The notes under the pieces are model-generated. The model was given only the letters and a program-made list of their open reading frames with translations. It was not told where the DNA came from and did no database searches. Both the position numbers and the translations under genes were made by a program. This document shows positions 9,081 through 16,728 of a stretch of DNA of 64,000 bases, piece after piece (the stretch's first letter is position 1; every line of letters starts with the position of its first letter). This DNA is from Methylobacterium iners (GTDB lineage: Bacteria; Pseudomonadota; Alphaproteobacteria; Rhizobiales; Beijerinckiaceae), in assembly GCF_022179305.1 (NCBI RefSeq), contig NZ_BPQP01000019.1:22853-86852 (forward strand), given 5' to 3'.

Positions 9081-10084
9081 TGGGCGATGCCGTCGGCTGG
9101 GGGATCGTCGGCTTCGGCTGGGTCGCCCGGGACTACATGGCGCCGGGCATCCGGGAGGCCGGGCACCGGCTCGTGGCGGTCTGCGATGCGAGCGAGACCT
9201 CGCGCGGCGCGGCGGAGGATGCCGGCGCCCGCGCCTATGCGACCCTGCCGGAGCTGATCGCCGACCCTGAGGTCGAGGCCGTCTACGTCGCGACGCCCAA
9301 CCACGTCCATCGCGAGGCCGTCGAGGCGCTCGCCGCCGCCGGCAAGGCGGTGCTCTGCGAGAAGCCGATGGCGGCCGGCCTCGCCGATGCCGAGGCGATG
9401 GCGGAAGCCGTGAGCCGCAGCGGCATCCTCTACGGCACGGCCTTCGACCAGCGCCATCATCCCGGCCATCGGGTCATGCGGGCAATGGTTCGCGAGGGCC
9501 GCCTCGGCACCCTGACCGCGATCCGGATCGTCTATGCCTGCTGGCTCGACCGGGGTTGGACGTCGCTGAAGGGGGAGGACAACTGGCGCATCGACCCGGC
9601 CAAGGCCGGCGGCGGCGCGCTGATGGACCTCGCCCCCCACGGCATCGACCTGATCGACTTTTTAGCCGGCGAACCGATCGCCGAGATCGCTGCGCTGACG
9701 CAGGCCCGCGCCCAGGATTACGCCGTCGACGACGGCGCCCTCCTGATCGGCCGCACGGAAGCCGGCGTGCTGGCGAGCCTGCACGTGGCCTACAATTGCC
9801 CGGACGTGCTGCCGCGCCGACGGCTCGAACTCGTCGGCACCGGCGGTATGCTCGTGGCCGTCGACACGATGGGCCAGGTCTCGGGCGGCTCCCTGACGTT
9901 CACCGACGGTACAAGCGGCGCGTCGGAAGAGATCGCCTTCGATGCGCAGGCCTCGCCCTTCACCGAGCAGGTCCGCGCCTTCGGCTCGGCCCTGCGCCGG
10001 CCGGAGGAGCGGGCGGCCTACTCGGCCGAGCGGGACCTTCACACGATGCGCCTCCTGGCGGCGGCGTACGGGAGTGGCGCCTGA
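9080..10084 (+). CDS. Gfo/Idh/MocA family NAD(P)-dependent oxidoreductase
   Basis: About 334 residues. N-terminal Rossmann motif GIVGFGWVARD (8-18), then ATPNHVHREAVEALAAAGKAV and the family-defining CEKP motif (93-96, catalytic Lys95). The C-terminal alpha/beta domain contains GGGALMDLAPHGIDLIDFL, whose Asp/His pair matches the substrate-binding and catalytic region of inositol- and sugar-oxidising members. The family oxidises or reduces a hydroxyl/keto group on sugars, inositols or their derivatives; together with ino1 an inositol or glycosyl substrate is attractive but unproven. The start at 9080 overlaps the previous stop by one base. YcaO follows after 28 bp. Confidence 0.85.
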   Translation: MGDAVGWGIVGFGWVARDYMAPGIREAGHRLVAVCDASETSRGAAEDAGARAYATLPELIADPEVEAVYVATPNHVHREAVEALAAAGKAVLCEKPMAAGLADAEAMAEAVSRSGILYGTAFDQRHHPGHRVMRAMVREGRLGTLTAIRIVYACWLDRGWTSLKGEDNWRIDPAKAGGGALMDLAPHGIDLIDFLAGEPIAEIAALTQARAQDYAVDDGALLIGRTEAGVLASLHVAYNCPDVLPRRRLELVGTGGMLVAVDTMGQVSGGSLTFTDGTSGASEEIAFDAQASPFTEQVRAFGSALRRPEERAAYSAERDLHTMRLLAAAYGSGA

Positions 10085-10112
10085 TTCAAGAACGAGCGGA
10101 AGTGAGCCAGAC

Positions 10113-11699
10113 GTGAGTGAACACGACCAGGACGGCAGGGCCCGCGACGCGCGCATCGCTGCGCCGCGTCCCTACCGCTACGGCGCCCCGCGCCGGATCG
10201 AGGGCCTGCCCGCAGGCCTGCCCGAGCCCGTACGCGCCTATCTCGACGTGCTGCCGCCGGGCCGGGTCGTCGGCTTTCCCCTGGCGCCCCTCGACCGCAC
10301 CGGCGTTCCGGTCTGGTTCGTGTCGCTCTTCCTCGACGATCCCTTCTTCGTGGGCGCGATGCCGAGCGGCATCGGCTACGGCGCCACCGACGACGAGGCG
10401 CTGATCGGGGCCGTGGCCGAGATCGCCGAGAACTTGATGCCCTCGCTCGCGGTGATGCCGCGCAAGAAGGAGCGCGGCTCGTACGACGATCTTGTTCGTG
10501 TCTTCGGCGCGGGCGCGGTCGCCGACCCGCTGACCCTCTGTCTGCCGGCCGGCAGCCCGGTCGGCCGCGGCACGACCCTCGAATGGACGCCGACGATCCG
10601 CGCCCGGACGGGCGAGACGGTGCTGATGCCGCTGGACATCGCGGCGACCGACTATTTCGAGCTCTCGGAGGGCTACAAGCCCTTCACGAACCTCATCACC
10701 AACGGCCTCGGCGCCGGGCCGGACGTCGAGTTCGCGCTGGGCCACGGCCTCCTCGAACTCCTGCAGCGGGACGGCAACGGCCTCCTGTTCCGGGCCCTCG
10801 ACCAGGGCGTGATGCTCGACCTCGACGGGATCGGCCCCGAGAACCGCGCCATGCTCGACCGGCTTCAGGCCCTCGGCATCCGGGCGCTGCCGAAATTCGC
10901 CACCGACCAGTTCGGCCTGACCAACATCTACGTGGTCGGCTACGACCGGAACCCCGCCGACGCGCCGGCCCCGATCGCGCTCTCCGCCTGCGGCGAGGCC
11001 TGCGACCCGGATCGCGAGCGGGCGCTGCGCAAGGCGCTCCTCGAGTTCCAGGCGGCCCGCGTGCGCAAGGCCTTCGGCCACGGCCCCCTGAGCTTCGCCG
11101 AGCGCGTGACGCCGCCCGGCTATGTCCGCGCCTTCATCGAGAAGGCTCTGCCGAGCCTCGACCTCGAGGAGAGCCGGGCCCTCAAGGCCATGCTCGAATG
11201 GATCGTGCTGCCGCCGGAGGGCCTGCACGACGTCTTGAAGGACACGGTCTATTCGGAACGCAGCACCAAGGCCTTCTCGGAGCTGCCCACGACGCCGGCC
11301 GCGGATGGCCACGCGCGCGGCCGCATCGCCCGCGAACGCCTGGACGAGGCCGGGTTCGACGTCCTCTACGTCGATTGCAGCCCGCCCGGCAGCGGCATAG
11401 GCGTGGTGAAGGCGATCGTGCCGGGGCTCGAGGTCGAGACCATGAGCTACCACCGCATCGGCGAGCGCAACGCGCGCAAGCTCGTGGAGCGCGACCACCC
11501 GCTGATCCGCTTCGGGCAGGAGAGCGACAGCCTGCGCCCGGTGCGCCTGACGCCCGAGGCGATCGAGCGGTTCCGCGGCCAGCCGCTCTTCGACACCGCC
11601 CTCGCCGACCGGATCGTCGGCTCGCACTACCCGCTCTACCGCGAGCCGGAATCGCACCACGCGCCCTTCCGCCTGGAGCAGCAGGGACGGGCGGCGTGA
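10113..11699 (+). CDS. YcaO family ATP-dependent enzyme, stand-alone
   Basis: About 528 residues from GTG 10113 (GAGCGGAAG upstream). YcaO enzymes use ATP to activate an amide (or similar) oxygen for attack by sulfur or another nucleophile. Conserved features seen: GIGYGATDDEALIGAVAEIAENL (87-109), ITNGLGAG (195-202) followed by a helix with GHGLLELLQRDGN (210-222), the family's ATP/Mg-binding signature, and a C-terminal VLYVDCSPPGSG...VPGLE block. The C-terminus lacks the PxPxP tail of azoline-forming YcaOs. There is no neighbouring precursor peptide, E1-like or TfuA partner, so a ribosomal peptide is unlikely. Non-peptide YcaOs are known (for example the 6-thioguanine pathway enzyme). Its place among inositol/sugar genes suggests a small-molecule role. 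Confidence 0.87.
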   Translation: MSEHDQDGRARDARIAAPRPYRYGAPRRIEGLPAGLPEPVRAYLDVLPPGRVVGFPLAPLDRTGVPVWFVSLFLDDPFFVGAMPSGIGYGATDDEALIGAVAEIAENLMPSLAVMPRKKERGSYDDLVRVFGAGAVADPLTLCLPAGSPVGRGTTLEWTPTIRARTGETVLMPLDIAATDYFELSEGYKPFTNLITNGLGAGPDVEFALGHGLLELLQRDGNGLLFRALDQGVMLDLDGIGPENRAMLDRLQALGIRALPKFATDQFGLTNIYVVGYDRNPADAPAPIALSACGEACDPDRERALRKALLEFQAARVRKAFGHGPLSFAERVTPPGYVRAFIEKALPSLDLEESRALKAMLEWIVLPPEGLHDVLKDTVYSERSTKAFSELPTTPAADGHARGRIARERLDEAGFDVLYVDCSPPGSGIGVVKAIVPGLEVETMSYHRIGERNARKLVERDHPLIRFGQESDSLRPVRLTPEAIERFRGQPLFDTALADRIVGSHYPLYREPESHHAPFRLEQQGRAA

Positions 11700-11744
11700 G
11701 GTTTTTTTCCGTTCGCCAGAAGCATCTGCGTAGCGCCCTCCTCT

Positions 11745-11856
11745 GTCATTCCGGGGCGCCGCAGGCGAGCCCGGAACCCAGAACCATAGGTCGGTCTTCA
11801 GCTTGCCGCGTCAGCGGTTCTGGGTTCCGGGCTCTGCTTCGCAGCCCCGGAATGAC
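11745..11856. repeat. Interspersed palindromic repeat (type B, copy 1)
   Basis: A long inverted repeat starting GTCATTCCGGGGCGCCGCAG and ending in CAGCCCCGGAATGAC, with inner arms GAGCCCGGAACCCAGA and TCTGGGTTCCGGGCTC. A second copy is at 20609-20720 with a different central loop. It lies between YcaO and the TIM-barrel gene and could act as an RNA hairpin. Confidence 0.85.
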
Positions 11857-11883
11857 AAGGTTGAGCCCGGTCAGGAGCCATCC

Positions 11884-12714
11884 ATGACCCTGCGCTTCGC
11901 CTACAACACCAACGGCGCGGCCAACCACCGCCTCGACGACGCGATCGATCTCATCGCGGCGGCCGGCTACGACGGCGTCGCGCTGACGCTCGACATCCAC
12001 CACCTCGATCCCTTCGCCGAGGGCTGGGCGCGGGAGGCCGAGCGGGTGGCGGGCCGCTTGGAGCGCCTGGGGCTCGGCTCCGTCATCGAGACCGGCGCCC
12101 GCTTCCTCCTCGACCCGAGGGCCAAGCACGAACCGACGCTGGTCACGGCGGACGCCGCCGGCCGCGCCCGCCGCGTCGGCTTCCTGAAGCGGGCAATCGA
12201 GATCGGCGCCATCCTGGGCTCCGAGGCCGTGTCCTTCTGGGCCGGCGTGCCGAAGCCCGGCGTGGACCACGACGCGGCGCGGGGCTGGCTGCGCGAGGGT
12301 CTCGCGGAGGTCGCGGCCTATGCCGAGGCGCAGGGCGTCGTCGCCTGCCTGGAGCCAGAGCCCGGCATGCTGGTCGAGACCCTCGACGATTACGCCGCCC
12401 TCGACATCCCCGGCCTTCGTCTGGCGCTCGACACCGGCCACTGCCTCGTGACCGGCGAGCGCGAGCCGACCGCGGCCGTGCGGGAGTTCGCCGACCGCAT
12501 CGGCACCGTCGCCATCGAGGACATGGCGCGGGGCGTCCACATCCACCTGCCCTTCGGCGAGGGCGACATGGACGTGCCGGGCGTCCTCGACGCCCTCGAC
12601 GGGATCGGCTTCGCGGGTCTGATCTGCGTCGAGCTCTCCCGCGAGAGCCACCGCGCCGACGTGATGATCCTGCAGGCGCTCGCCTACCTGCGCGCGTGCC
12701 GGAGCCGCCCATGA
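11884..12714 (+). CDS. Sugar phosphate isomerase/epimerase (AP-endonuclease-2-type TIM barrel)
   Basis: About 276 residues, ATG 11884 with a good AGGAG seven bases upstream. The sequence follows the xylose-isomerase-like TIM barrel: AIDLIAAAGYDGVALT near the N-terminus, GSEAVSFWAG, EPEPGMLVETLDDY (metal Glu), LALDTGHCLVTGE (metal Asp/His), VAIEDMARGVHIHLPFGEGD (metal Asp-x-His region and the family's final GEG) and ICVELSRESHR. These enzymes isomerise or epimerise sugars and inositols with a divalent metal; inosose/inositol isomerases belong here, which suits the ino1 context. The stop overlaps the start of the glycosyltransferase gene by four bases (ATGA), so the two are translationally coupled. 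Substrate unknown. Confidence 0.8.
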   Translation: MTLRFAYNTNGAANHRLDDAIDLIAAAGYDGVALTLDIHHLDPFAEGWAREAERVAGRLERLGLGSVIETGARFLLDPRAKHEPTLVTADAAGRARRVGFLKRAIEIGAILGSEAVSFWAGVPKPGVDHDAARGWLREGLAEVAAYAEAQGVVACLEPEPGMLVETLDDYAALDIPGLRLALDTGHCLVTGEREPTAAVREFADRIGTVAIEDMARGVHIHLPFGEGDMDVPGVLDALDGIGFAGLICVELSRESHRADVMILQALAYLRACRSRP

Positions 12715-13937
12715 GGATCTGCTTCGTCAGCCGGCGCTACTTCCCCGCGATCTCGGGGATGAGCGTCTACGCGCAGAACCTGCTGCGCGAGCTCGTCCGC
12801 GCGCGCCACGACGTGACGATGATCAGCCAGTACCGGGGCGACGCGTTCGGCACCCGGGTCTATGGCGGCGGGCCGCCGCCGGCGGTGCCCGGCGTCACCG
12901 TGATCGGCCTCGAGCAGCTCGGCGAGCAGAACGGGGGGAATTTCGAGCGCGACATCGACGTGATGGTCGAGACCATCTGCGCCGAGCACGCGAAGAAGCC
13001 CTTCGACGTGCTCCACGCGCAGTACGGCTACCCGACCGGCTGGGCGGTGCTGCTGGCCTCCAAGCGCCTCGGCGTGCCGAACGTGGTCTCGATCCAGGGC
13101 GGGGACGGCCACTGGGTCGGCTCCTGCTGCGAGACGCACCGGCTCGCCATGTGCCGCGTGCTCGCCCATGCCGACGCGCTGCTCATCGGCGGCCGCTCCT
13201 TCGTCGCCGAGGTCTGCGACCGACTGGGGTCGGACCCGGGCCGCTTCACGATCGTGCCCGGCGCCGTCGACACGGCCCGGTTCACGCCCGGCCAGCCGGT
13301 CGAGGGCGAGGACCCGGTGCGGCTGCTCTACCACGGCCGGGTCGACCGCCGGAAAGGCGTGCTCGATTTCCTCGACGCGCTCGAACGCGTCTGGGAGGCC
13401 GGCCTGCCCTTCGAGGCCACGATCTCCGGCATCGGGCCGGACGTCGAGACCGCCCAGGCGCGGGCGGACGAGATCGGCTTCACCTCGGCGCATGTCGCCT
13501 TCACCGGCTACGCCGATTACGACACCGTGCCGGAGCTCTACCGGCGGGCCGACGTCTTCGTCTCGCCGACCTATGCGGAGGGGTTCTCCAACACCATCCT
13601 GGAGGCCATGGCCTCCGGCCTCGCCGTGGTCTCGACCCATTCGGTCGGGGTCTCGGACTGCCTGCGCGACGGCGAGAACGGCCTCCTCGTCCAGCCCGGC
13701 GACGTGCCGGCGCTGGCCAAGGCGCTGGCCCGAATCATCGAGGACGGGGACCTGCGCCAGCGCCTCGCGCAGGACGGGCTGGAGGAATGCCGCCGGGTCT
13801 ATTCCTGGGAGGCGGTGGGAGCGCAGATCATGGCGGTCTATGCCGAGGTCGCGGGCCGGGCGCCGGATACGGGCTTCCCGAGCGAGCTGCCCCACGACCC
13901 CGCCTGCCGCTTCCGCGCCGAGCCGCACCTGCTGTGA
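12711..13937 (+). CDS. GT4-family glycosyltransferase
   Basis: About 408 residues with a GT-B fold. The N-terminal domain begins MRICFVSRRYFPAISGMSVY, with the glycine loop typical of GT4. The C-terminal nucleotide-sugar domain has LLYHGRVDRRKGVLDFLDAL, FTGYADYDTVPELYRRADV and the retaining-GT4 EX7E motif in YAEGFSNTILEAMASG (Glu290/Glu298). MshA of the mycothiol pathway, which joins GlcNAc to inositol 3-phosphate, is a GT4 enzyme of the same type. The proximity to ino1 and a PIG-L deacetylase makes an inositol glycoside a plausible product, but donor and acceptor cannot be read from the sequence. ATG 12711 lies inside the preceding stop (ATGA); a GTG at 12696 is less likely. Confidence 0.88.
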   Translation: MRICFVSRRYFPAISGMSVYAQNLLRELVRARHDVTMISQYRGDAFGTRVYGGGPPPAVPGVTVIGLEQLGEQNGGNFERDIDVMVETICAEHAKKPFDVLHAQYGYPTGWAVLLASKRLGVPNVVSIQGGDGHWVGSCCETHRLAMCRVLAHADALLIGGRSFVAEVCDRLGSDPGRFTIVPGAVDTARFTPGQPVEGEDPVRLLYHGRVDRRKGVLDFLDALERVWEAGLPFEATISGIGPDVETAQARADEIGFTSAHVAFTGYADYDTVPELYRRADVFVSPTYAEGFSNTILEAMASGLAVVSTHSVGVSDCLRDGENGLLVQPGDVPALAKALARIIEDGDLRQRLAQDGLEECRRVYSWEAVGAQIMAVYAEVAGRAPDTGFPSELPHDPACRFRAEPHLL

Positions 13938-13982
13938 TGCCGGGCCCGATCGGTCAGCACCGTCTGCCCAACCTGAACGGTC

Positions 13983-14094
13983 TCCCCTCCCCCTTGCGGG
14001 GAGGGGCGGGGGTGGGGGTGGTGCAGGATCGAGCGCTGCGGTGCCTCCTGCGCCACCCCCACCTCCAACTCCTCCCCGCAAGGGGGAGGAGAGG
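13983..14094. repeat. Interspersed palindromic repeat (type C, copy 1)
   Basis: Inverted repeat with outer arms CTCCCCTCCCCCTTGCGGGG and CCCCGCAAGGGGGAGGAGAG and inner GGGGGTGGGGGTGG / CCACCCCCACC blocks. The same element recurs at 55659-55770 and 57882-57991. Here it separates the glycosyltransferase and deacetylase genes. Confidence 0.85.
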
Positions 14095-14137
14095 CGCGAG
14101 CCCTCAAGTCGACGATCGCACGTCACCGGCCTGACCC

Positions 14138-14908
14138 ATGCCCACTGCGCTCGCCCTCTCGCCCCATCTCGACGACGCGGCCTTCTCCTGCGGCGGCACG
14201 CTGGCGACGCTGGCCGAGGCCGGCTGGCGCGTGGTGATGGCGACCGTCTTCACGGGTTCGGTCCCCGATCCGACCGGTTTCGCCCTCGCCTGCCAGACCG
14301 ACAAGGGCCTCTCGCCCGCGATCGACTACATGGCCCTGCGCCGCGACGAGGATCGCGCGGCCGCCCGCGCGCTCGGCATCGCGGAGCCGCTGCATCTTCC
14401 CTTCCGCGAGGCGCCGCATCGCGGCTACGGCTCGGCGCCGGAGCTCTTCGCGGAGATCCGTCCCGACGACGGCATCCGCCCCGCGCTCGCCGCCGCCTTC
14501 CGAGAGTTGGTCACCGAGATCGCTCCCGACCTGATCCTGGCGCCGCAGGCGGTCGGCGGGCATGTCGACCACGTCCAGGTGGTGCGGGCCCTGCGCGACG
14601 CCGCACCGGCAGCATCGATCCTGTGGTGGAGGGACTTCCCCTATTCGGTGCGCAGCGACGTGCCGAAGGAGCCGCTCCGCGCCGATTTCACGCCTCTGCC
14701 GCCCTGCGCGGTCGGGTTCGAGGGCGAGGCGCAGGCGCGCAAGGCGCAGGCCTGCGGGGCCTACGCGACGCAGCTCGGCTTCCAGTTCGGCGGCCCCACG
14801 GGGCTCGCCGAACGCTTGGCGCAGGAGGGCGGCGTCGAGCGCTTCCGGCGCACCGGCACGCTGCCGCCGGGGCTCGCGGGTCTCGTCGCCGCCGATGCCG
14901 CCCCCTGA
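14138..14908 (+). CDS. PIG-L family (LmbE-like) N-deacetylase
   Basis: About 256 residues. Zinc-binding motif SPHLDDAAFSCGG near the N-terminus (His10, Asp13; the family consensus is AHPDD) and the third zinc ligand in VGGHVDHVQV (His142/His145). Asp12 is the likely general base. The family removes N-acetyl groups from GlcNAc-containing conjugates, including GlcNAc-inositol (MshB) and GlcNAc-malate (BshB), as well as GlcNAc-PI. With ino1 and the GT4 gene just upstream, deacetylation of a GlcNAc-inositol-like intermediate is the simplest reading (inference). The coding region overlaps the following UDG-like gene by 14 bp. Confidence 0.88.
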   Translation: MPTALALSPHLDDAAFSCGGTLATLAEAGWRVVMATVFTGSVPDPTGFALACQTDKGLSPAIDYMALRRDEDRAAARALGIAEPLHLPFREAPHRGYGSAPELFAEIRPDDGIRPALAAAFRELVTEIAPDLILAPQAVGGHVDHVQVVRALRDAAPAASILWWRDFPYSVRSDVPKEPLRADFTPLPPCAVGFEGEAQARKAQACGAYATQLGFQFGGPTGLAERLAQEGGVERFRRTGTLPPGLAGLVAADAAP

Positions 14909-15524
14909 GCCCACGGCCCCGAAGAGCCTCGCCGATCCGGCCGTGCTCGCCGCGCGGCGCGCCCTGGCGGATGCGCCGCAGATCCAGCCCCTGCGCGAGC
15001 TCGCCCGCCGGATCGCCGCGGAGCGCGGCGCGCCGGTGCCCGATCCCGACCCCCTCGACGGCGGGGTCGCGGCGCGCCTGCTCCTGCTTCTCGAAACGCC
15101 GGGTCCGGCGATCGCCCGCACCGGGTTCGTCTCGCGCGACAACGCAACGGGCACCGCGGCGAACCTGTTCCGGTTCCTCGGCGAGGCCGGCATCGCGCGG
15201 GCCGACACCCTGATCTGGAACGCCATCCCCTGGGTGATCCACGCCGAGGGGGCCCTCAACCGCGCCCCGCGCCGCGCCGAGATCCGCGCGGCCGAGCCCT
15301 ACCTCGCGCCCCTCCTCGCCCTGCTGCCGGCCCTGCGCGTCGCGGTCCTCGCCGGCCGGGTGGCGGGGGAGGCGCGCGCAGGCCTCGCCCGGCTGCGCCC
15401 GGACCTGCCCGTGCTGGCGGTGCCCCATCCGAGCCCGACCTATGTCTGCACCAGTCCCGAGGTGCCGGCGCGCATCCGCCGGGGCCTTGGCGAGGCCGCC
15501 GCGATCCTCGCGGACGGCGCCTGA
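14895..15524 (+). CDS. Uracil-DNA glycosylase-like superfamily protein
   Basis: About 209 residues, starting inside the deacetylase gene. The pattern fits the UDG superfamily: LLLLETPGP at the position of the GEAPG loop of family 4/5 enzymes, SRDNATGTAANLFRFL, ADTLIWNAIPW (motif with Asn in the catalytic strand), VAVLAGRVA and the HPS motif in VLAVPHPSP. There are no Fe-S cysteines of the thermophile type. Some UDG-fold proteins act on nucleobases or are not DNA-repair enzymes. The position in a biosynthetic cluster, coupled to PIG-L, either means a housekeeping gene caught in an operon or a repurposed glycosidase-like fold. I cannot tell which. Confidence 0.72.
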   Translation: MPPPEPTAPKSLADPAVLAARRALADAPQIQPLRELARRIAAERGAPVPDPDPLDGGVAARLLLLLETPGPAIARTGFVSRDNATGTAANLFRFLGEAGIARADTLIWNAIPWVIHAEGALNRAPRRAEIRAAEPYLAPLLALLPALRVAVLAGRVAGEARAGLARLRPDLPVLAVPHPSPTYVCTSPEVPARIRRGLGEAAAILADGA

Positions 15525-15669
15525 CTGCGCCGGGCCGCTCGCCTCACCCTGGCCTTCGGGCGGCAAACGGCCTAAATGCGGGCGAACGGGCCGCGGTCCG
15601 ACAAGTCCGGGAGCATCATGCCGCCTGCAGCGGCAGGGCGTGGCGACCGGCGGAGGCGGACGCCGACAC

Positions 15670-16713
15670 ATGAACTTTGCCGGACGCGAGAAGGAGCTTG
15701 CCGACGCGGAGGCGGTCGATCCCGCATCCGCCGACACCGTTCCCGATCCCATCAAGCCCAAGCGCGCCTTCCGCGGCCGCTACGCCTGGATCGGCACGGC
15801 GGCGAGCCTCATCATCTTCGCGGTCTCGCTCGGCGTGCTCTGGAAGCTCGCCGAGACCGTCACCTGGGCGGAGCTCCACGCCGCCTTCACGGCGGCGACC
15901 CCGGGCCAGCTCGGCCTCGCCTTCCTGTTCGTCGCGGTCAGCTACCTGTTCCTGACCTGCTACGACGCGCTGGCCCTGCGCCAGCTCAAGATCGCGATCC
16001 CCTACCGCACCACGGCGCTCGCCTCCTTCACGAGCTACGCCGTCAGCTTCACCCTCGGCTTCCCGCTGCTCACGGCGGGGACGATCCGCTACTGGATCTA
16101 CTCGGGCAAGGGCCTGAAGCCGGCCAAGATCGCGGCGCTCACCGTGATCGCCGGCTTCACCTTCTGGCTCGGCATGGGCGTGGTGCTGGGCCTGAGCCTC
16201 ATCGTCGAGGCGGGCCAGCTCGCCGCGCTCACCTTCACGAGCATCCGCATCAACCAGGGCGCGGGCCTCGCCGCGCTCCTGGCGGTGGTCGCCTACCTCG
16301 CCTGGGTCTCGTTCAAGCGGCGCAGCGTCAAGGTGAAGGGCTGGCGCCTCGAGCTGCCCGGCGCCTCGGTGTCGCTGAGCCAGATGCTGGTGGGCATCGG
16401 CGACGTCTGTGCGGCGGCCGCCACCCTCTACGTGCTGCTGCCGGCGGGCCTGAGCGTCGGCTTCACCACCTTCGTGGCGATCTACGTGCTCGCCGCCATG
16501 CTGGGCATCGCCTCGAACGCGCCGGGCGGCCTCGGCGTCTTCGAGGCGACGATCCTGCTCGCGCTCTCGAGCCTGCCCCGCGACCAGGTGCTCGGCTCGC
16601 TCCTCCTGTTCCGGGTCTGCTACTATCTCGTGCCCTTCGTCATCGCCCTGTGCATGCTGGGGGCCTACGAGGTGCTTCGACGAGTCAGGGCGGCGCGAGG
16701 CCGGGCCGCCTGA
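15670..16713 (+). CDS. Lysylphosphatidylglycerol-synthase TM region / UPF0104-type integral membrane protein
   Basis: About 347 residues with about eight hydrophobic segments (first near IGTAASLIIFAVSLGVLWKL). Family features include SYLFLTCYDALALRQL and the conserved stretch LGIASNAPGGLGVFEA, which matches the N-x-PGGlGvfE motif of the MprF flippase domain and the YbhN/UPF0104 family. These proteins move or bind (glyco)lipids in the inner membrane; the soluble aminoacyl-transferase domain of full MprF is absent. ATG 15670 was chosen because the upstream sequence in frame lacks membrane character. As the last gene of the cluster it may move the product, possibly lipid-linked, across the membrane (inference). 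PhoR follows after 15 bp. Confidence 0.8.
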   Translation: MNFAGREKELADAEAVDPASADTVPDPIKPKRAFRGRYAWIGTAASLIIFAVSLGVLWKLAETVTWAELHAAFTAATPGQLGLAFLFVAVSYLFLTCYDALALRQLKIAIPYRTTALASFTSYAVSFTLGFPLLTAGTIRYWIYSGKGLKPAKIAALTVIAGFTFWLGMGVVLGLSLIVEAGQLAALTFTSIRINQGAGLAALLAVVAYLAWVSFKRRSVKVKGWRLELPGASVSLSQMLVGIGDVCAAAATLYVLLPAGLSVGFTTFVAIYVLAAMLGIASNAPGGLGVFEATILLALSSLPRDQVLGSLLLFRVCYYLVPFVIALCMLGAYEVLRRVRAARGRAA

Positions 16714-16728
16714 GCGAAGGGCCGATCG

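Noticed and set aside
10113-11699. Ribosomal peptide (thiopeptide, trifolitoxin-like or azoline) cluster around YcaO.
   Set aside because: No precursor peptide, E1-like cyclodehydratase, dehydrogenase or TfuA was found in the neighbourhood.
5582-14908. Mycothiol or bacillithiol biosynthesis.
   Set aside because: Ino1, GT4 and PIG-L fit, but there is no MshC-like cysteine ligase or MshD acetyltransferase, and YcaO, methyltransferase and oxidoreductase do not belong to those pathways.
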